Below, piece by piece: positions 41,392 to 48,552 of a stretch of DNA of 64,000 nucleotides; within the stretch, counting starts at the first letter, position 1, and every line of letters begins with the position of its first letter. The DNA comes from DASZIT01 sp963709665. GTDB lineage: Bacteria > Actinomycetota > Acidimicrobiia > Acidimicrobiales > RAAP-2. Location of the stretch: the NCBI GenBank assembly GCA_963709665.1, contig CAVPWU010000011.1:62001-126000 (forward strand), written 5' to 3'. Both the position numbers and the translations under genes were made by a program. The notes beneath the pieces are model-generated. The model did not search any database, was not told the origin of the DNA, and saw only the letters and a program-made list of their open reading frames with translations.

Positions 41392-41800
41392 TGGTGAAGC
41401 CGAGCCTGGACTTCGCCGTCCGGGCCAGGCCGCGGAACAGCTCGTCGGGCGCCTCGATCATCTCCCCGCACTCCTCGCAGATGAAGTGGGCGTGGGCCTG
41501 GGTCGCCAACAGGTAGGTGGCGGGTCCGTGCCCCAGGTGGGAGTGGACGATGACCCCGAGCCGCTGCAGCTCCTCCACGTTCCGGTAGATGGTCGACCGG
41601 TGGACGTCGGGGGCCCGGACCTGCACCGCCTCGGTGAGCTCCTCGGCACTCAGGTGCCCGTCCGCCTCGAAGAGCACCTCGAGGAGGATCCGACGGGAGG
41701 CGGTGGCGCGCCCGCCCTGGGCACGCAGGTAGGCGAGCACGTCCTCCACCGAGGACACGTCGACCTCCCCGAGGTCCAGCGGAGCCACCGACTTGCTCAT
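41318..41800 (-). CDS. Fur-family metal-dependent repressor (Nur/Zur-like)
   Basis: From the ATG at 41800 the 160-residue protein has the winged-helix (GGRATASRRILLEVLFEADG, APDVHRSTIYRNVEELQRLG) and the metal-sensing HAHFICEECGEMIEAPDE. The structural zinc pairs are CEEC and CRRC at the C-terminus. It is divergent from a nickel/cobalt permease, with a Nur-like box between them, so nickel sensing is the best inference; zinc or iron sensing cannot be excluded. A start at 41842 would lengthen the N-terminus by 14 residues and would overlap the operator. Confidence 0.88.
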   Translation of the reverse strand: MSKSVAPLDLGEVDVSSVEDVLAYLRAQGGRATASRRILLEVLFEADGHLSAEELTEAVQVRAPDVHRSTIYRNVEELQRLGVIVHSHLGHGPATYLLATQAHAHFICEECGEMIEAPDELFRGLARTAKSRLGFTINPHHFAILGRCRRCAGLPPGPDH

Positions 41801-41842
41801 GACCACAGGATAGAGCAGGCCGGTGATGCCACCCCTCCTCAC

Positions 41843-41859
41843 TTGCGAAGCTGTCGCAT
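41843..41859. promoter_or_regulatory. Fur-family operator (Nur-box-like)
   Basis: TTGCGA-N5-TCGCAT gives a perfect 5-bp inverted repeat (TGCGA/TCGCA) with 5-bp spacing, the geometry of the TTGCAA-N5-TTGCAA Nur box known from Streptomyces. It lies in the 134-bp gap between the repressor and the permease. Confidence 0.5.
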
Positions 41860-41934
41860 CTGCGGCAGAGTGTCCGGAACCGCCTGGTGGGGACGGTGCG
41901 GACGACGGACTACCCGACGAGGAGGAGCAGCTCG

Positions 41935-43113
41935 ATGGCCGTGACCGAGGTCGCCCCCGCCGTCACGGCTCCCCTCACCCGGCTCCAGCAGATCCGCCGG
42001 TCGCTGGAGCCGGCCCAGTGGCGCCGGGCTCGGTGGATGTTCCTCAGCATCCTGGCGCTCCACGTGGTCGGCTTCGGCGTCTTCATCGCCTTCGTGGTCC
42101 CCTACCACTACAAGGGCCTGGGGATCGGGGTGAGCGTCCTCGCCTACACCCTGGGCCTCCGCCATGCCTTCGACGCCGACCACATCGCGGCCATCGACAA
42201 CACCACCCGGAAGCTGATCAACGAGGGGAAGCAGCCGATCAGCGTCGGCTACTTCTTCTCCCTGGGCCACTCGACCATCGTGGTGGCCATCGGGGCCGGG
42301 ATCGTGGTGGCCGAGAAGACCGTCTTCACGGCGGTGTCCCACAGCGGTTCGCCCATCGAGCAGTTCGGCGGGGTGTTCGGCACCGTGGTCTCGGCGTCGT
42401 TCCTCTTCCTCATCGCCATCCTCAACCTGATCATCCTGGGCGGCATCATCACCGTCTGGCGAATGATGCGCGGTGGCGACTACGACGAGGCCGAGCTGGA
42501 GCGCCACCTGGAGAACCGCGGCTTCATGAACCGGATCTTCGGCCGGTGGATGAAGTCGATCACCCGGGAGTGGCAGATGTACCCGGTGGGGGTGGTGTTC
42601 GGCCTGGGCTTCGACACCGCCACCGAGGTCGCCCTGCTGGCCACCACCGCCCTGCTGGCCGTCCAGTCCCTGCCCTGGTACTCCATCATGTGCCTGCCCA
42701 TCCTGTTCACCGCCGGGATGTGCCTGCTGGACACCCTCGACGGCTGCTTCATGAACTTCGCCTACGGGTGGGCCTTCTTCAATCCGGTCCGCAAGGTCTA
42801 TTACAACCTCACCATCACGTCGTTGTCGGTGTTCATCTGCCTGTTCATCGGCAGCATCGAGGTGCTCGGGCTGATCCCCCAGGAGCTCCACGTCTCGGGC
42901 CCGTTCTGGACCTTGATGGCCGACTTCAACCTCAACACCGCCGGCTTCATCATCGTCGGCCTGTTCATCGTGACCTGGGCGGGCGCCCTGGCCCTCTGGC
43001 ACTTCGGCCACATCGAGGAGAAGTGGTCGACCCGGCTCGCCGATCACCCGGACTTCGAGACGGAGGCCGCCGAGATCCTCGAGTCGGCGGGGGCGAGCCG
43101 ACCCGGCGTCTGA
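41935..43113 (+). CDS. NiCoT-family nickel/cobalt permease (HoxN/NicT type)
   Basis: The ATG at 41935 has a GAGGAGGAG site. The 392-residue membrane protein contains the family signature in helix II, LGLRHAFDADHIAAIDNTTR (HAFDADH), then FFSLGHSTIVVAIGAG and FGLGFDTATEVALLATTALL. About eight hydrophobic helices are visible. These are high-affinity proton-coupled Ni2+ or Co2+ importers that serve urease, hydrogenase, Ni-SOD or B12 synthesis; none of these genes is in the window. A divergent Fur-family gene probably represses it when metal is sufficient. Confidence 0.93.
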   Translation: MAVTEVAPAVTAPLTRLQQIRRSLEPAQWRRARWMFLSILALHVVGFGVFIAFVVPYHYKGLGIGVSVLAYTLGLRHAFDADHIAAIDNTTRKLINEGKQPISVGYFFSLGHSTIVVAIGAGIVVAEKTVFTAVSHSGSPIEQFGGVFGTVVSASFLFLIAILNLIILGGIITVWRMMRGGDYDEAELERHLENRGFMNRIFGRWMKSITREWQMYPVGVVFGLGFDTATEVALLATTALLAVQSLPWYSIMCLPILFTAGMCLLDTLDGCFMNFAYGWAFFNPVRKVYYNLTITSLSVFICLFIGSIEVLGLIPQELHVSGPFWTLMADFNLNTAGFIIVGLFIVTWAGALALWHFGHIEEKWSTRLADHPDFETEAAEILESAGASRPGV

Positions 43114-43191
43114 GCAGGGTCGGCGCCCTCGATTCCGGGAGCCGGACACCGCCCTGGGCCGGGGGGTCCGGCCACGACCTACAGTCGGGGC

Positions 43192-43671
43192 ATGCGCGCC
43201 TCGGCCACCCTCACCATCGCTGCCCCGCCGGAGAAGGTCTGGGGCCTGGTGAGCGACATCACCAAGATGGGCGAGTACAGCCCGGAGGTGGTGGAGGCCG
43301 AGTGGCTCGACGGTGCCACCGGTCCGGCGGTCGGCGCCACCTACCGGGGCCATGTGAAGCGCAACGAGAACTGGCCCGTCCTCTACTGGACCACCTGCAA
43401 GGTGACCGAGTGCGTTCCGGGGGAGGTGTTCGAGTTCGCGGTGGTCATGGGCGGCAAGACGGTGAACACCTGGCGCTACCAGTTCTCCCCCACCGACGAC
43501 GGCGGGACGGAGGTCACGGAGTCGTTCGACCTCGGCGACGGCATTCTGACCAGGCTGTGGCGCCCACTCGGCGGGTTCCTGCGGGAGCGTCGCAATCAGC
43601 GGGACATGCTCCGCACCCTCGAACGGGTCAGGGCGGTCGCCGAGGCACCCGGTCCTCCGGGCGACGCCTGA
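43192..43671 (+). CDS. SRPBCC (polyketide cyclase/START-like) family protein
   Basis: The 159-residue product begins RASATLTIAAPPEKVWGLVS, DITKMGEYSPEVVEAEWLDG and ends FLRERRNQRDMLRTLERVRA. I-x-A-P-x-E-x-V-W-x-L-V-S-D is the standard N-terminal strand-helix of the SRPBCC fold, a deep hydrophobic pocket that binds lipids or polyketides. There is no membrane helix. It stands alone, 78 bp after the permease, with no functional clue. Confidence 0.85.
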   Translation: MRASATLTIAAPPEKVWGLVSDITKMGEYSPEVVEAEWLDGATGPAVGATYRGHVKRNENWPVLYWTTCKVTECVPGEVFEFAVVMGGKTVNTWRYQFSPTDDGGTEVTESFDLGDGILTRLWRPLGGFLRERRNQRDMLRTLERVRAVAEAPGPPGDA

Positions 43672-43813
43672 GGCAACGACGCAAGGAGGCGGCAGCGAGG
43701 CAGGGGGCGGCACCTCGGAGATCCGGGTGCGCTCCCGCCCCTACCGGACGAGCCCCGGTCGGACGGTGACGACTCCAACCAGCCGACCCGCCCCACCGGG
43801 TCGCCGCCGGGAG

Positions 43814-44284
43814 CTAGGCGTGCTCGATCCGCTGCAGTCCCCGGGCCGGCGTCCACCATTCGACGACGAGCTTGGTGGCCTCGGCGTTCAGGGAGGTGAC
43901 GACCACCTCGCGGATGTCGGCGACGAACAGCTCGCCGTCGGGTCGGCCACCGTCCCCGCCGGTGGACACCGGGCCGGCCGGCACGGCTCGGCCGGTGATC
44001 TTCGCCTCGCCCGGCCACTCGCCCTCACTCCCCTCCGCCGGATGGACGTTCGGGCCGTGGAGCGCGAAGCGGGGATCCCTTCCCAGGTCCGCACCCTTTC
44101 GGGCACCGGCCATCGAGCCGAACCGGAGGTCGGTCGGGGTGAACTCACACTCGATGCCGGAGATCCGTGGCGAGCCGTCGGCACGCAGGGTGGCGATGGT
44201 CTTGTGGCGCCCGGCGTCCATCAGCCGCCGTACCCGCCCGGCGAACTCGGGTTCGGCCTGCTCGATCTCGTTCCACGTCGGCAC
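43814..44284 (-). CDS. pyridoxamine 5'-phosphate oxidase-like (split beta-barrel flavin) protein
   Basis: The 156-residue protein has HKTIATLRADGSPRISGIEC, TPTDLRFGSMAGARKGADLG and RDPRFALHGPNVHPAEGSEG. ATLxxDGxPRxS and GSMxGxRKxxDLxxDPR are typical of PNPOx-related proteins that bind FMN or F420 (Rv-type F420-dependent biliverdin reductases and relatives). A C-terminal strand VEWWTPARGLQRIEHA follows. The substrate is unknown. Confidence 0.85.
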   Translation of the reverse strand: MPTWNEIEQAEPEFAGRVRRLMDAGRHKTIATLRADGSPRISGIECEFTPTDLRFGSMAGARKGADLGRDPRFALHGPNVHPAEGSEGEWPGEAKITGRAVPAGPVSTGGDGGRPDGELFVADIREVVVTSLNAEATKLVVEWWTPARGLQRIEHA

Positions 44285-44356
44285 GGCAGCAGAGCCTAGG
44301 TGTGCCCCCGGGACGGAGGGCGACCGGGCGGAGGTGATCCGGGCGGGCCGGCTTCC

Positions 44357-44848
44357 CTACCGGACGATCTCGACGAGGAGGACCCAGGCGTTGAACGCCG
44401 CGGCGGCGAACGCCAGCACCGTGGCGGCCAGCAACCAGTAGAGGCCCCCGCCCCCACCGGCGATGAGGCTCACCCCACCGGCGGCGAGCGTCAACCCGGG
44501 GATGGTCAGGGAGATCAGCGGGGTGAGGGTCCAGGTGCGCGGGTCGCCGACCGCCCGGTGGATCGTCGAGACCCAGGCGGCCTGGCCGGTGACCGCCACC
44601 CCGGTGGCCAGGACCTCGACGCCCAGCACCACGAGGCTCTGCCCGGGGGCCAGCACGAAGCACGACACCAACAAGATGCTGAGCAGGACCCCCAGGGTCC
44701 CGGCCGCCCGACCCGGGAGCCGGGGGTACCTCAGGATCTCCTGGAGATTGATGGACATGGCCACGAAGACCAGCCCGGTCAGCGCCGCCGACGCCCCGAG
44801 TGCCGCCACGAAGTAGTCGTGCCAGAGGAGCGGGTGGAACGCGGCCAT
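44357..44848 (-). CDS. multi-pass membrane protein of unknown function (163 aa)
   Basis: The ATG at 44848 gives a protein starting MAAFHPLLWHDYFVAALGAS and AALTGLVFVAMSINLQEILR, then four more hydrophobic helices (LLSILLVSCFVLAPGQSLVV; LATGVAVTGQAAWV; ISLTIPGLTLAAGGVSLIAG; LLAATVLAFAAAAFNAWVLL). ALTGLxFVAxSxNLxxIL at the first helix is recurrent in actinobacterial hypothetical membrane proteins. No transport or enzyme motif is visible. Confidence 0.75.
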   Translation of the reverse strand: MAAFHPLLWHDYFVAALGASAALTGLVFVAMSINLQEILRYPRLPGRAAGTLGVLLSILLVSCFVLAPGQSLVVLGVEVLATGVAVTGQAAWVSTIHRAVGDPRTWTLTPLISLTIPGLTLAAGGVSLIAGGGGGLYWLLAATVLAFAAAAFNAWVLLVEIVR

Positions 44849-45001
44849 GGGGACAGTGTGGCAACGATCGCCACCGGGCCGGAGGGATCCCCGCCCCCGG
44901 ACCCGCGGGCGGGGGGGCCCACTCCGTCCTAGGCTGTGCTCCCGGGCCGACCGGTTTTGCCGCCCGGCGGGCGGGTAGATGGCCGTCCCGGGGGTGATGC
45001 C

Positions 45002-45412
45002 ATGTTCTTCCGACGGAGGGCCCGGACCGGCCGGGTGCTCGAGGAGGCCGAAGGGATCCTGACCGGCCAGGCCCGGTGCCGGTACCACGGCACCGCGCAC
45101 CCGCCGGTGTGGACCGAGGTGAACTGGCTGGCCCATGCCGACCCGGCGGCCATCCGAGACCGGGTCGGCTACGAGTCGGGCCTCCGCCGTCTGGACGACA
45201 GCTGGGAGTGGGCCACCACCACCCTGGCCCGGGAGCTGCTCGAGCGGGCCGGCTGGCAGCGGGACGTCGTCGTCCAGCTGCAGCGCGACTGCCTGGTGCC
45301 CATCGAGCTGACCCTCCTCGACGACGTGGGGAACGACCTCCTCCCCCGCCACCTGGTGACCCTGGCCATCGCCCGGATCCGCTCCCACCCCTGCGCCGAC
45401 ACCGGCCCCTGA
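45002..45412 (+). CDS. hypothetical cytosolic protein (136 aa)
   Basis: A GGGGGTGATG stretch precedes the ATG at 45002. The protein starts with a basic segment (MFFRRRARTGRVLEEAEGIL) and contains WTEVNWLAHADPAAIRDRVG and DDSWEWATTTLARELLERAG. I recognise no domain. Regular codon use and a natural stop just before the convergent aldo/keto reductase support it being a gene. Confidence 0.6.
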   Translation: MFFRRRARTGRVLEEAEGILTGQARCRYHGTAHPPVWTEVNWLAHADPAAIRDRVGYESGLRRLDDSWEWATTTLARELLERAGWQRDVVVQLQRDCLVPIELTLLDDVGNDLLPRHLVTLAIARIRSHPCADTGP

Positions 45413-45434
45413 CGGGGTCGGGGCCGACGCCGGA

Positions 45435-46280
45435 TCACCCGATGGCGTCGAGCGCCTCACGATCGAGGACCAGGTCGGCAGCGGCCAGGTTCTCCTCCAG
45501 GTGGCCGAGCGAGGAGGTGCCGGGGATGAGGAGGACACCGGGGGCGGCGTGGAGGAGCCAGGCCAGGGCCACCTGGGCGGGGGTGGCGTCGAGCCGCCCG
45601 GCCGCCTGGAGCACCGCCGGGGCGCCCAGTACCGGGTTGACGTCCACGAACGCCGAGCCCAGCGGGAAGAACGGCACGTAGGGCACCCCGTCCTCCCGGC
45701 AGGCGTCGAACACGTCCTGGCCGCTCCGGTCGGCCAGGTTGTAGGGGTTCTGGACGCACGCCACCGCCGTACGGTCCCGGGCGGCGCGGTACTCGGCGAG
45801 CGTGACGTTGCTCAGCCCCACCGCCCCGATCAGCCCCTCGTCGCGCAACGCCACCATGGTGTCCAGCTGGTCGTCGAACGGCACCTCCCCGTCGGGGTGC
45901 CGCCGCAGGTTGACCACCGGGACCTGGTCCACCCGCAGGGAGGCCAGATTGGCCTCCACCCCGGCACGGAGCTCGTCGGGATGCTGGGCCGGGATCCAGG
46001 CCCCCTCGGCGGTCCGGGCCGCCCCCACCTTGGACACCAGGACCAGGTCGTCCGGATAGGGGAACAGGGCCTCGTGGATCAGCTGGTTGGACACGTCGGG
46101 CCCGTAGAACTGGGCGGTGTCGATGTGGTTCACCCCGGCCTCCACCGCTCGGCGCAGCACGGCCAGGGCCTGGTCGTGGTCGGCCGGTGGCCCCAGCACC
46201 CCCGGCCCCGGGAGCTGCATGGCCCCGAAGCCCATGCGGCGGACGGGGCGGTCGGCGAGGAGGACGGTGGGGTCGGTCAT
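45435..46280 (-). CDS. aldo/keto reductase
   Basis: The 281-residue TIM-barrel protein has the catalytic tetrad: Asp in VNHIDTAQFYG, Tyr in the same motif, Lys in DLVLVSKVG and His in VVNLRRHPDG. The NADPH-binding end is IPGTSSLGHLEENLAAADL. It belongs to the branch of short bacterial reductases without the long C-terminal loop. It reduces aldehydes or ketones; substrate unknown. A GGAT-type ribosome site precedes the ATG at 46280. Confidence 0.9.
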   Translation of the reverse strand: MTDPTVLLADRPVRRMGFGAMQLPGPGVLGPPADHDQALAVLRRAVEAGVNHIDTAQFYGPDVSNQLIHEALFPYPDDLVLVSKVGAARTAEGAWIPAQHPDELRAGVEANLASLRVDQVPVVNLRRHPDGEVPFDDQLDTMVALRDEGLIGAVGLSNVTLAEYRAARDRTAVACVQNPYNLADRSGQDVFDACREDGVPYVPFFPLGSAFVDVNPVLGAPAVLQAAGRLDATPAQVALAWLLHAAPGVLLIPGTSSLGHLEENLAAADLVLDREALDAIG

Positions 46281-46391
46281 CGGCCCATCCTGGCGTACTC
46301 CGGCCGGCTCCGGGCGACGGCCACCCACCGACGGTCCGGGCGGCCGCCGACAGGGGGGTGATCGACCCACCGCCGTCGTTAGGCTCGCGTC

Positions 46392-47078
46392 ATGTGCGGT
46401 CGCTTCGCCCTCTACTCCGATCCCGCCCGCTTCGCCGAGCTGGTCGACGCCGAGCTGGCGCTCGACCCTGACGAGTACCAGCCCTCGTGGAACGTGGGGC
46501 CCACCCGGACCATTCTGGGGGTGGCCGGGCACCCGGACGGCACCCGGGTCCTCGGCGCCTACCGGTGGGGCCTGGTCCCGGGCTCGGCCAAGGACCCTTC
46601 CGCCCTACGGTCCACCTTCAACGCCCGCGCCGAGTCGGTGGCCACCCGGCCCACCTTCCGCTCCGCCTTCCGGCGGGGTCGGATCCTGGTGCCGGCGGAC
46701 GCCTTCTACGAGTGGCGCACCGCGGGAGGTGTCAAGACACCCAACGCCTTCACCCGGGCCGACGGGAGCCCGCTGGTCTTCGCCGGCCTGGCCGAGCAGT
46801 GGCGTCGCCCGGACGACACCATCCTCCACTCGGCCACCATCATCACCACCCAGGCCGGTCCGGACATGGACGGGATCCACGACCGGATGCCCGTGGTCCT
46901 CGAACCCGGGTCGTGGGCCCACTGGCTCGACCGGACCGTCGACCATCGGGACGAGCTCGAGTCCCTCCTCCGCCCGGCTCCGGCCGGCACCCTCATCCAC
47001 CATGAGGTCGGGCGGGCGGTGGGGAATGTCCGCAACGACAGTCCGGAGCTGCTGGCGGTGGCGCCCCCGGGCGGCTGA
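46392..47078 (+). CDS. SRAP-family DNA-protein crosslink protein (HMCES/YedK-like)
   Basis: The 228-residue protein begins MCGRFALYSDPARFAELVDA; Cys2 is the residue that, after Met removal, forms a covalent bond with abasic sites in single-stranded DNA. The other conserved residues are present: PSWNVGPT, RWGLVPGSAKDPS, FNARAES, PADAFYEW (Glu) and HDRMPVVL (His). The family protects abasic sites at stalled forks. No SOS box is evident upstream. Its stop codon is one base from the end of the convergent clpP gene. Confidence 0.95.
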   Translation: MCGRFALYSDPARFAELVDAELALDPDEYQPSWNVGPTRTILGVAGHPDGTRVLGAYRWGLVPGSAKDPSALRSTFNARAESVATRPTFRSAFRRGRILVPADAFYEWRTAGGVKTPNAFTRADGSPLVFAGLAEQWRRPDDTILHSATIITTQAGPDMDGIHDRMPVVLEPGSWAHWLDRTVDHRDELESLLRPAPAGTLIHHEVGRAVGNVRNDSPELLAVAPPGG

Positions 47079-47079
47079 C

Positions 47080-47703
47080 TCACCCGGCCCGGAGGGCCGG
47101 CTCCGGGGTGGGCGGGAGCCGGCGGGGGGCCAGCACCTCGTCGATGAGCCCGTAGCCCACCGCCTCCTCGGCCCCCAGGATGTAGTCGCGGTCGGTGTCC
47201 TTGCCGATCCGCTCCTTGGTCTGCCCGGTGTGGAGGGCCAGGATCTCCTCGAGGCGACCCCGGAGGAACGCCATCTCCCGGGCCTGGTTCTCGATGTCGA
47301 TGGACTGGCCCTGGGCGCCACCGTGGGGCTGGTGGATCAACATGCGGCTGTTGGGCAGGGCCATCCGCTTCCCGGCGGCGCCGCCGGCCAGCAGCACGGC
47401 GGCCCCGGAGGCCGCCATCCCCAGGCAGACGGTGGAGACCTCCGGGGCGATCACCTGCATGGTGTCGTAGATGGCGAGGGTGGAGGTGACCACCCCTCCC
47501 GGCGAGTTGATGTAGAGGCACACGTCCTTGTCCGGATCCTCCGCCTCGAGGTGAAGGAGCTGGGCGGTGAGCACCGTGGCCACCGCGTCGTTGATCTCGC
47601 CGCCCAGGACCACGATCCGGTCCTTCAGGAGGCGCGAGTAGATGTCGTAGGCGCGCTCGCCCCGCTGCGACTGCTCGATGACCGTCGGGACCAGGTAGCT
47701 CAT
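47080..47703 (-). CDS. clpP: ATP-dependent Clp protease proteolytic subunit
   Basis: The ATG at 47703 has a GGAGGAGG site; the 207-residue protein has the complete serine-protease triad Ser99 (LGMAASGAAVLL), His124 (MLIHQPHGGAQGQ) and Asp173 (DTDRDYILGAEEAV). Residues YINSPGGVVTSTLAIYDTM form the oxyanion region. It assembles as a 14-mer barrel with ClpX or ClpC. No clpX or second clpP is adjacent, unlike the housekeeping clpP1P2-clpX locus, so this is probably an extra paralogue. Two TGCAAC-type palindromes lie between it and the divergent SRPBCC-arsR operon, one immediately upstream of its ribosome site. Confidence 0.95.
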   Translation of the reverse strand: MSYLVPTVIEQSQRGERAYDIYSRLLKDRIVVLGGEINDAVATVLTAQLLHLEAEDPDKDVCLYINSPGGVVTSTLAIYDTMQVIAPEVSTVCLGMAASGAAVLLAGGAAGKRMALPNSRMLIHQPHGGAQGQSIDIENQAREMAFLRGRLEEILALHTGQTKERIGKDTDRDYILGAEEAVGYGLIDEVLAPRRLPPTPEPALRAG

Positions 47704-47719
47704 GTCGTCCTCCTCCATT

Positions 47720-47739
47720 GTGCAACTAGCAGGTTGCAC
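47720..47739. promoter_or_regulatory. ArsR-type operator 1
   Basis: GTGCAAC-N6-GTTGCAC is a perfect 7-bp inverted repeat. It begins 16 bp upstream of the clpP start codon, close to its ribosome site. Confidence 0.65.
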
Positions 47740-47762
47740 GTTAGCGTGGGGGTCGGGGATGT

Positions 47763-47778
47763 GCAACTCTGGAGTTGC
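47763..47778. promoter_or_regulatory. ArsR-type operator 2
   Basis: GCAACTC-TG-GAGTTGC is a perfect 7-bp inverted repeat 24 bp behind operator 1, nearer to the SRPBCC gene. Both sites share the GCAACT/GTTGC half-site, suggesting the same ArsR dimer binds twice. Confidence 0.6.
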
Positions 47779-47797
47779 TCACGAACGGAGGCCCGAG

Positions 47798-48202
47798 ATG
47801 ATCCGACGACAGGTCGTCCTACCGGCGGTGCCGGGAGAGGTGTGGCACCAGCTCACCGACCCCGAGGAGGTCCGGGAGTGGATGGGGGGACGGGTGGCCT
47901 GGGAGCTCCGGCCCGGGGCGCCGGCACGCTTCGACGGCGACGACGGCTCCCATCGGCTCGGACGGATCGAGGAGGTGGAGCCCGACCGGCGGCTCCGGTT
48001 CCGCTGGTGGCCCGAGGACGGCGACGGTCCGGCCACCGAGGTGACCTACGTGCTGAGCCCCGACGACGACGGCACCGAGGTCATCGTCACCGAACGGACC
48101 CTGACCCCGGCCCCCCGGGACTCGGCGGGCTGGTCGGCATGGGACGAGCGCCTGGTCGGGGTGTGGGCGCGCTCCTCGGTGCTTGTCGGGGCCCGGGCCT
48201 GA
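47798..48202 (+). CDS. SRPBCC (AHSA1-like) domain protein
   Basis: The 134-residue product starts MIRRQVVLPAVPGEVWHQLT and DPEEVREWMGGRVAWELRPG, with EPDRRLRFRWWPEDG in the third strand. These are classic AHSA1/SRPBCC features. The gene precedes an ArsR regulator and such SRPBCC-ArsR pairs are common in actinobacteria, where the SRPBCC may bind the ligand or work with the regulator. GGAGG precedes the ATG. Confidence 0.87.
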   Translation: MIRRQVVLPAVPGEVWHQLTDPEEVREWMGGRVAWELRPGAPARFDGDDGSHRLGRIEEVEPDRRLRFRWWPEDGDGPATEVTYVLSPDDDGTEVIVTERTLTPAPRDSAGWSAWDERLVGVWARSSVLVGARA

Positions 48203-48240
48203 CGCCGGTCGACGATCTCCCGGGGGAGGGGCCGGCGGAG

Positions 48241-48537
48241 GTGTGGGCGGCATTGGCCGACCCCACCCGGCGACGTCTCCTCGACCAGCTGTCGCGCCAC
48301 GGACCCCTGACCGCCACCGAACTGGCTCCCGACTATCCGGTGAGCCGCCAGGCGCTGGTCAAGCACCTGGGCGCCCTGTCGGTCGCCGGCCTGGTCACCA
48401 CCGAGCGCCGAGGCCGCGAGGTGCGCTACCGGGTGGTCTCCACCGGGCTCGAGGAGGCCGTCGCCTGGCTGTCCGAGGTGGGAGCGCTCTGGGACGTCCG
48501 CCTCACCGCCCTCCGGGACCGGTTCGGGGACCGGTGA
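48241..48537 (+). CDS. ArsR-family helix-turn-helix repressor
   Basis: The frame carries WAALADPTRRRLLDQLSRHG, PLTATELAPDYPVSRQALVK, HLGALSVAGLVTTERRGREV and RYRVVSTGLEEAVAWLSEVG, an ArsR winged helix without the metal-binding ELCVCDL motif. It thus belongs to the metal-independent group that typically pairs with SRPBCC genes. The start is uncertain: GTG at 48241 has the best ribosome site (GGGGGAGGGG), GTG at 48163 would add 26 residues, and a CTG overlapping the upstream stop (CTGA) is also possible. It probably represses its own operon and clpP through the palindromes at 47720 and 47763. Confidence 0.82.
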   Translation: MWAALADPTRRRLLDQLSRHGPLTATELAPDYPVSRQALVKHLGALSVAGLVTTERRGREVRYRVVSTGLEEAVAWLSEVGALWDVRLTALRDRFGDR

Positions 48538-48552
48538 GCGACGGCCGGCACC

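Noticed and set aside
41839..43713. A 624-codon antisense frame opposite the nickel permease
   Set aside because: Rich in Gly, Asp, His and Val repeats and lacking any domain; it is the complement of a highly biased coding sequence. The permease on the plus strand has a clear family signature.
46117..48537. An 806-codon frame running through SRAP and clpP
   Set aside because: Only its last 99-125 codons (ArsR) resemble a protein; the rest is shadow sequence over genes with strong motifs.
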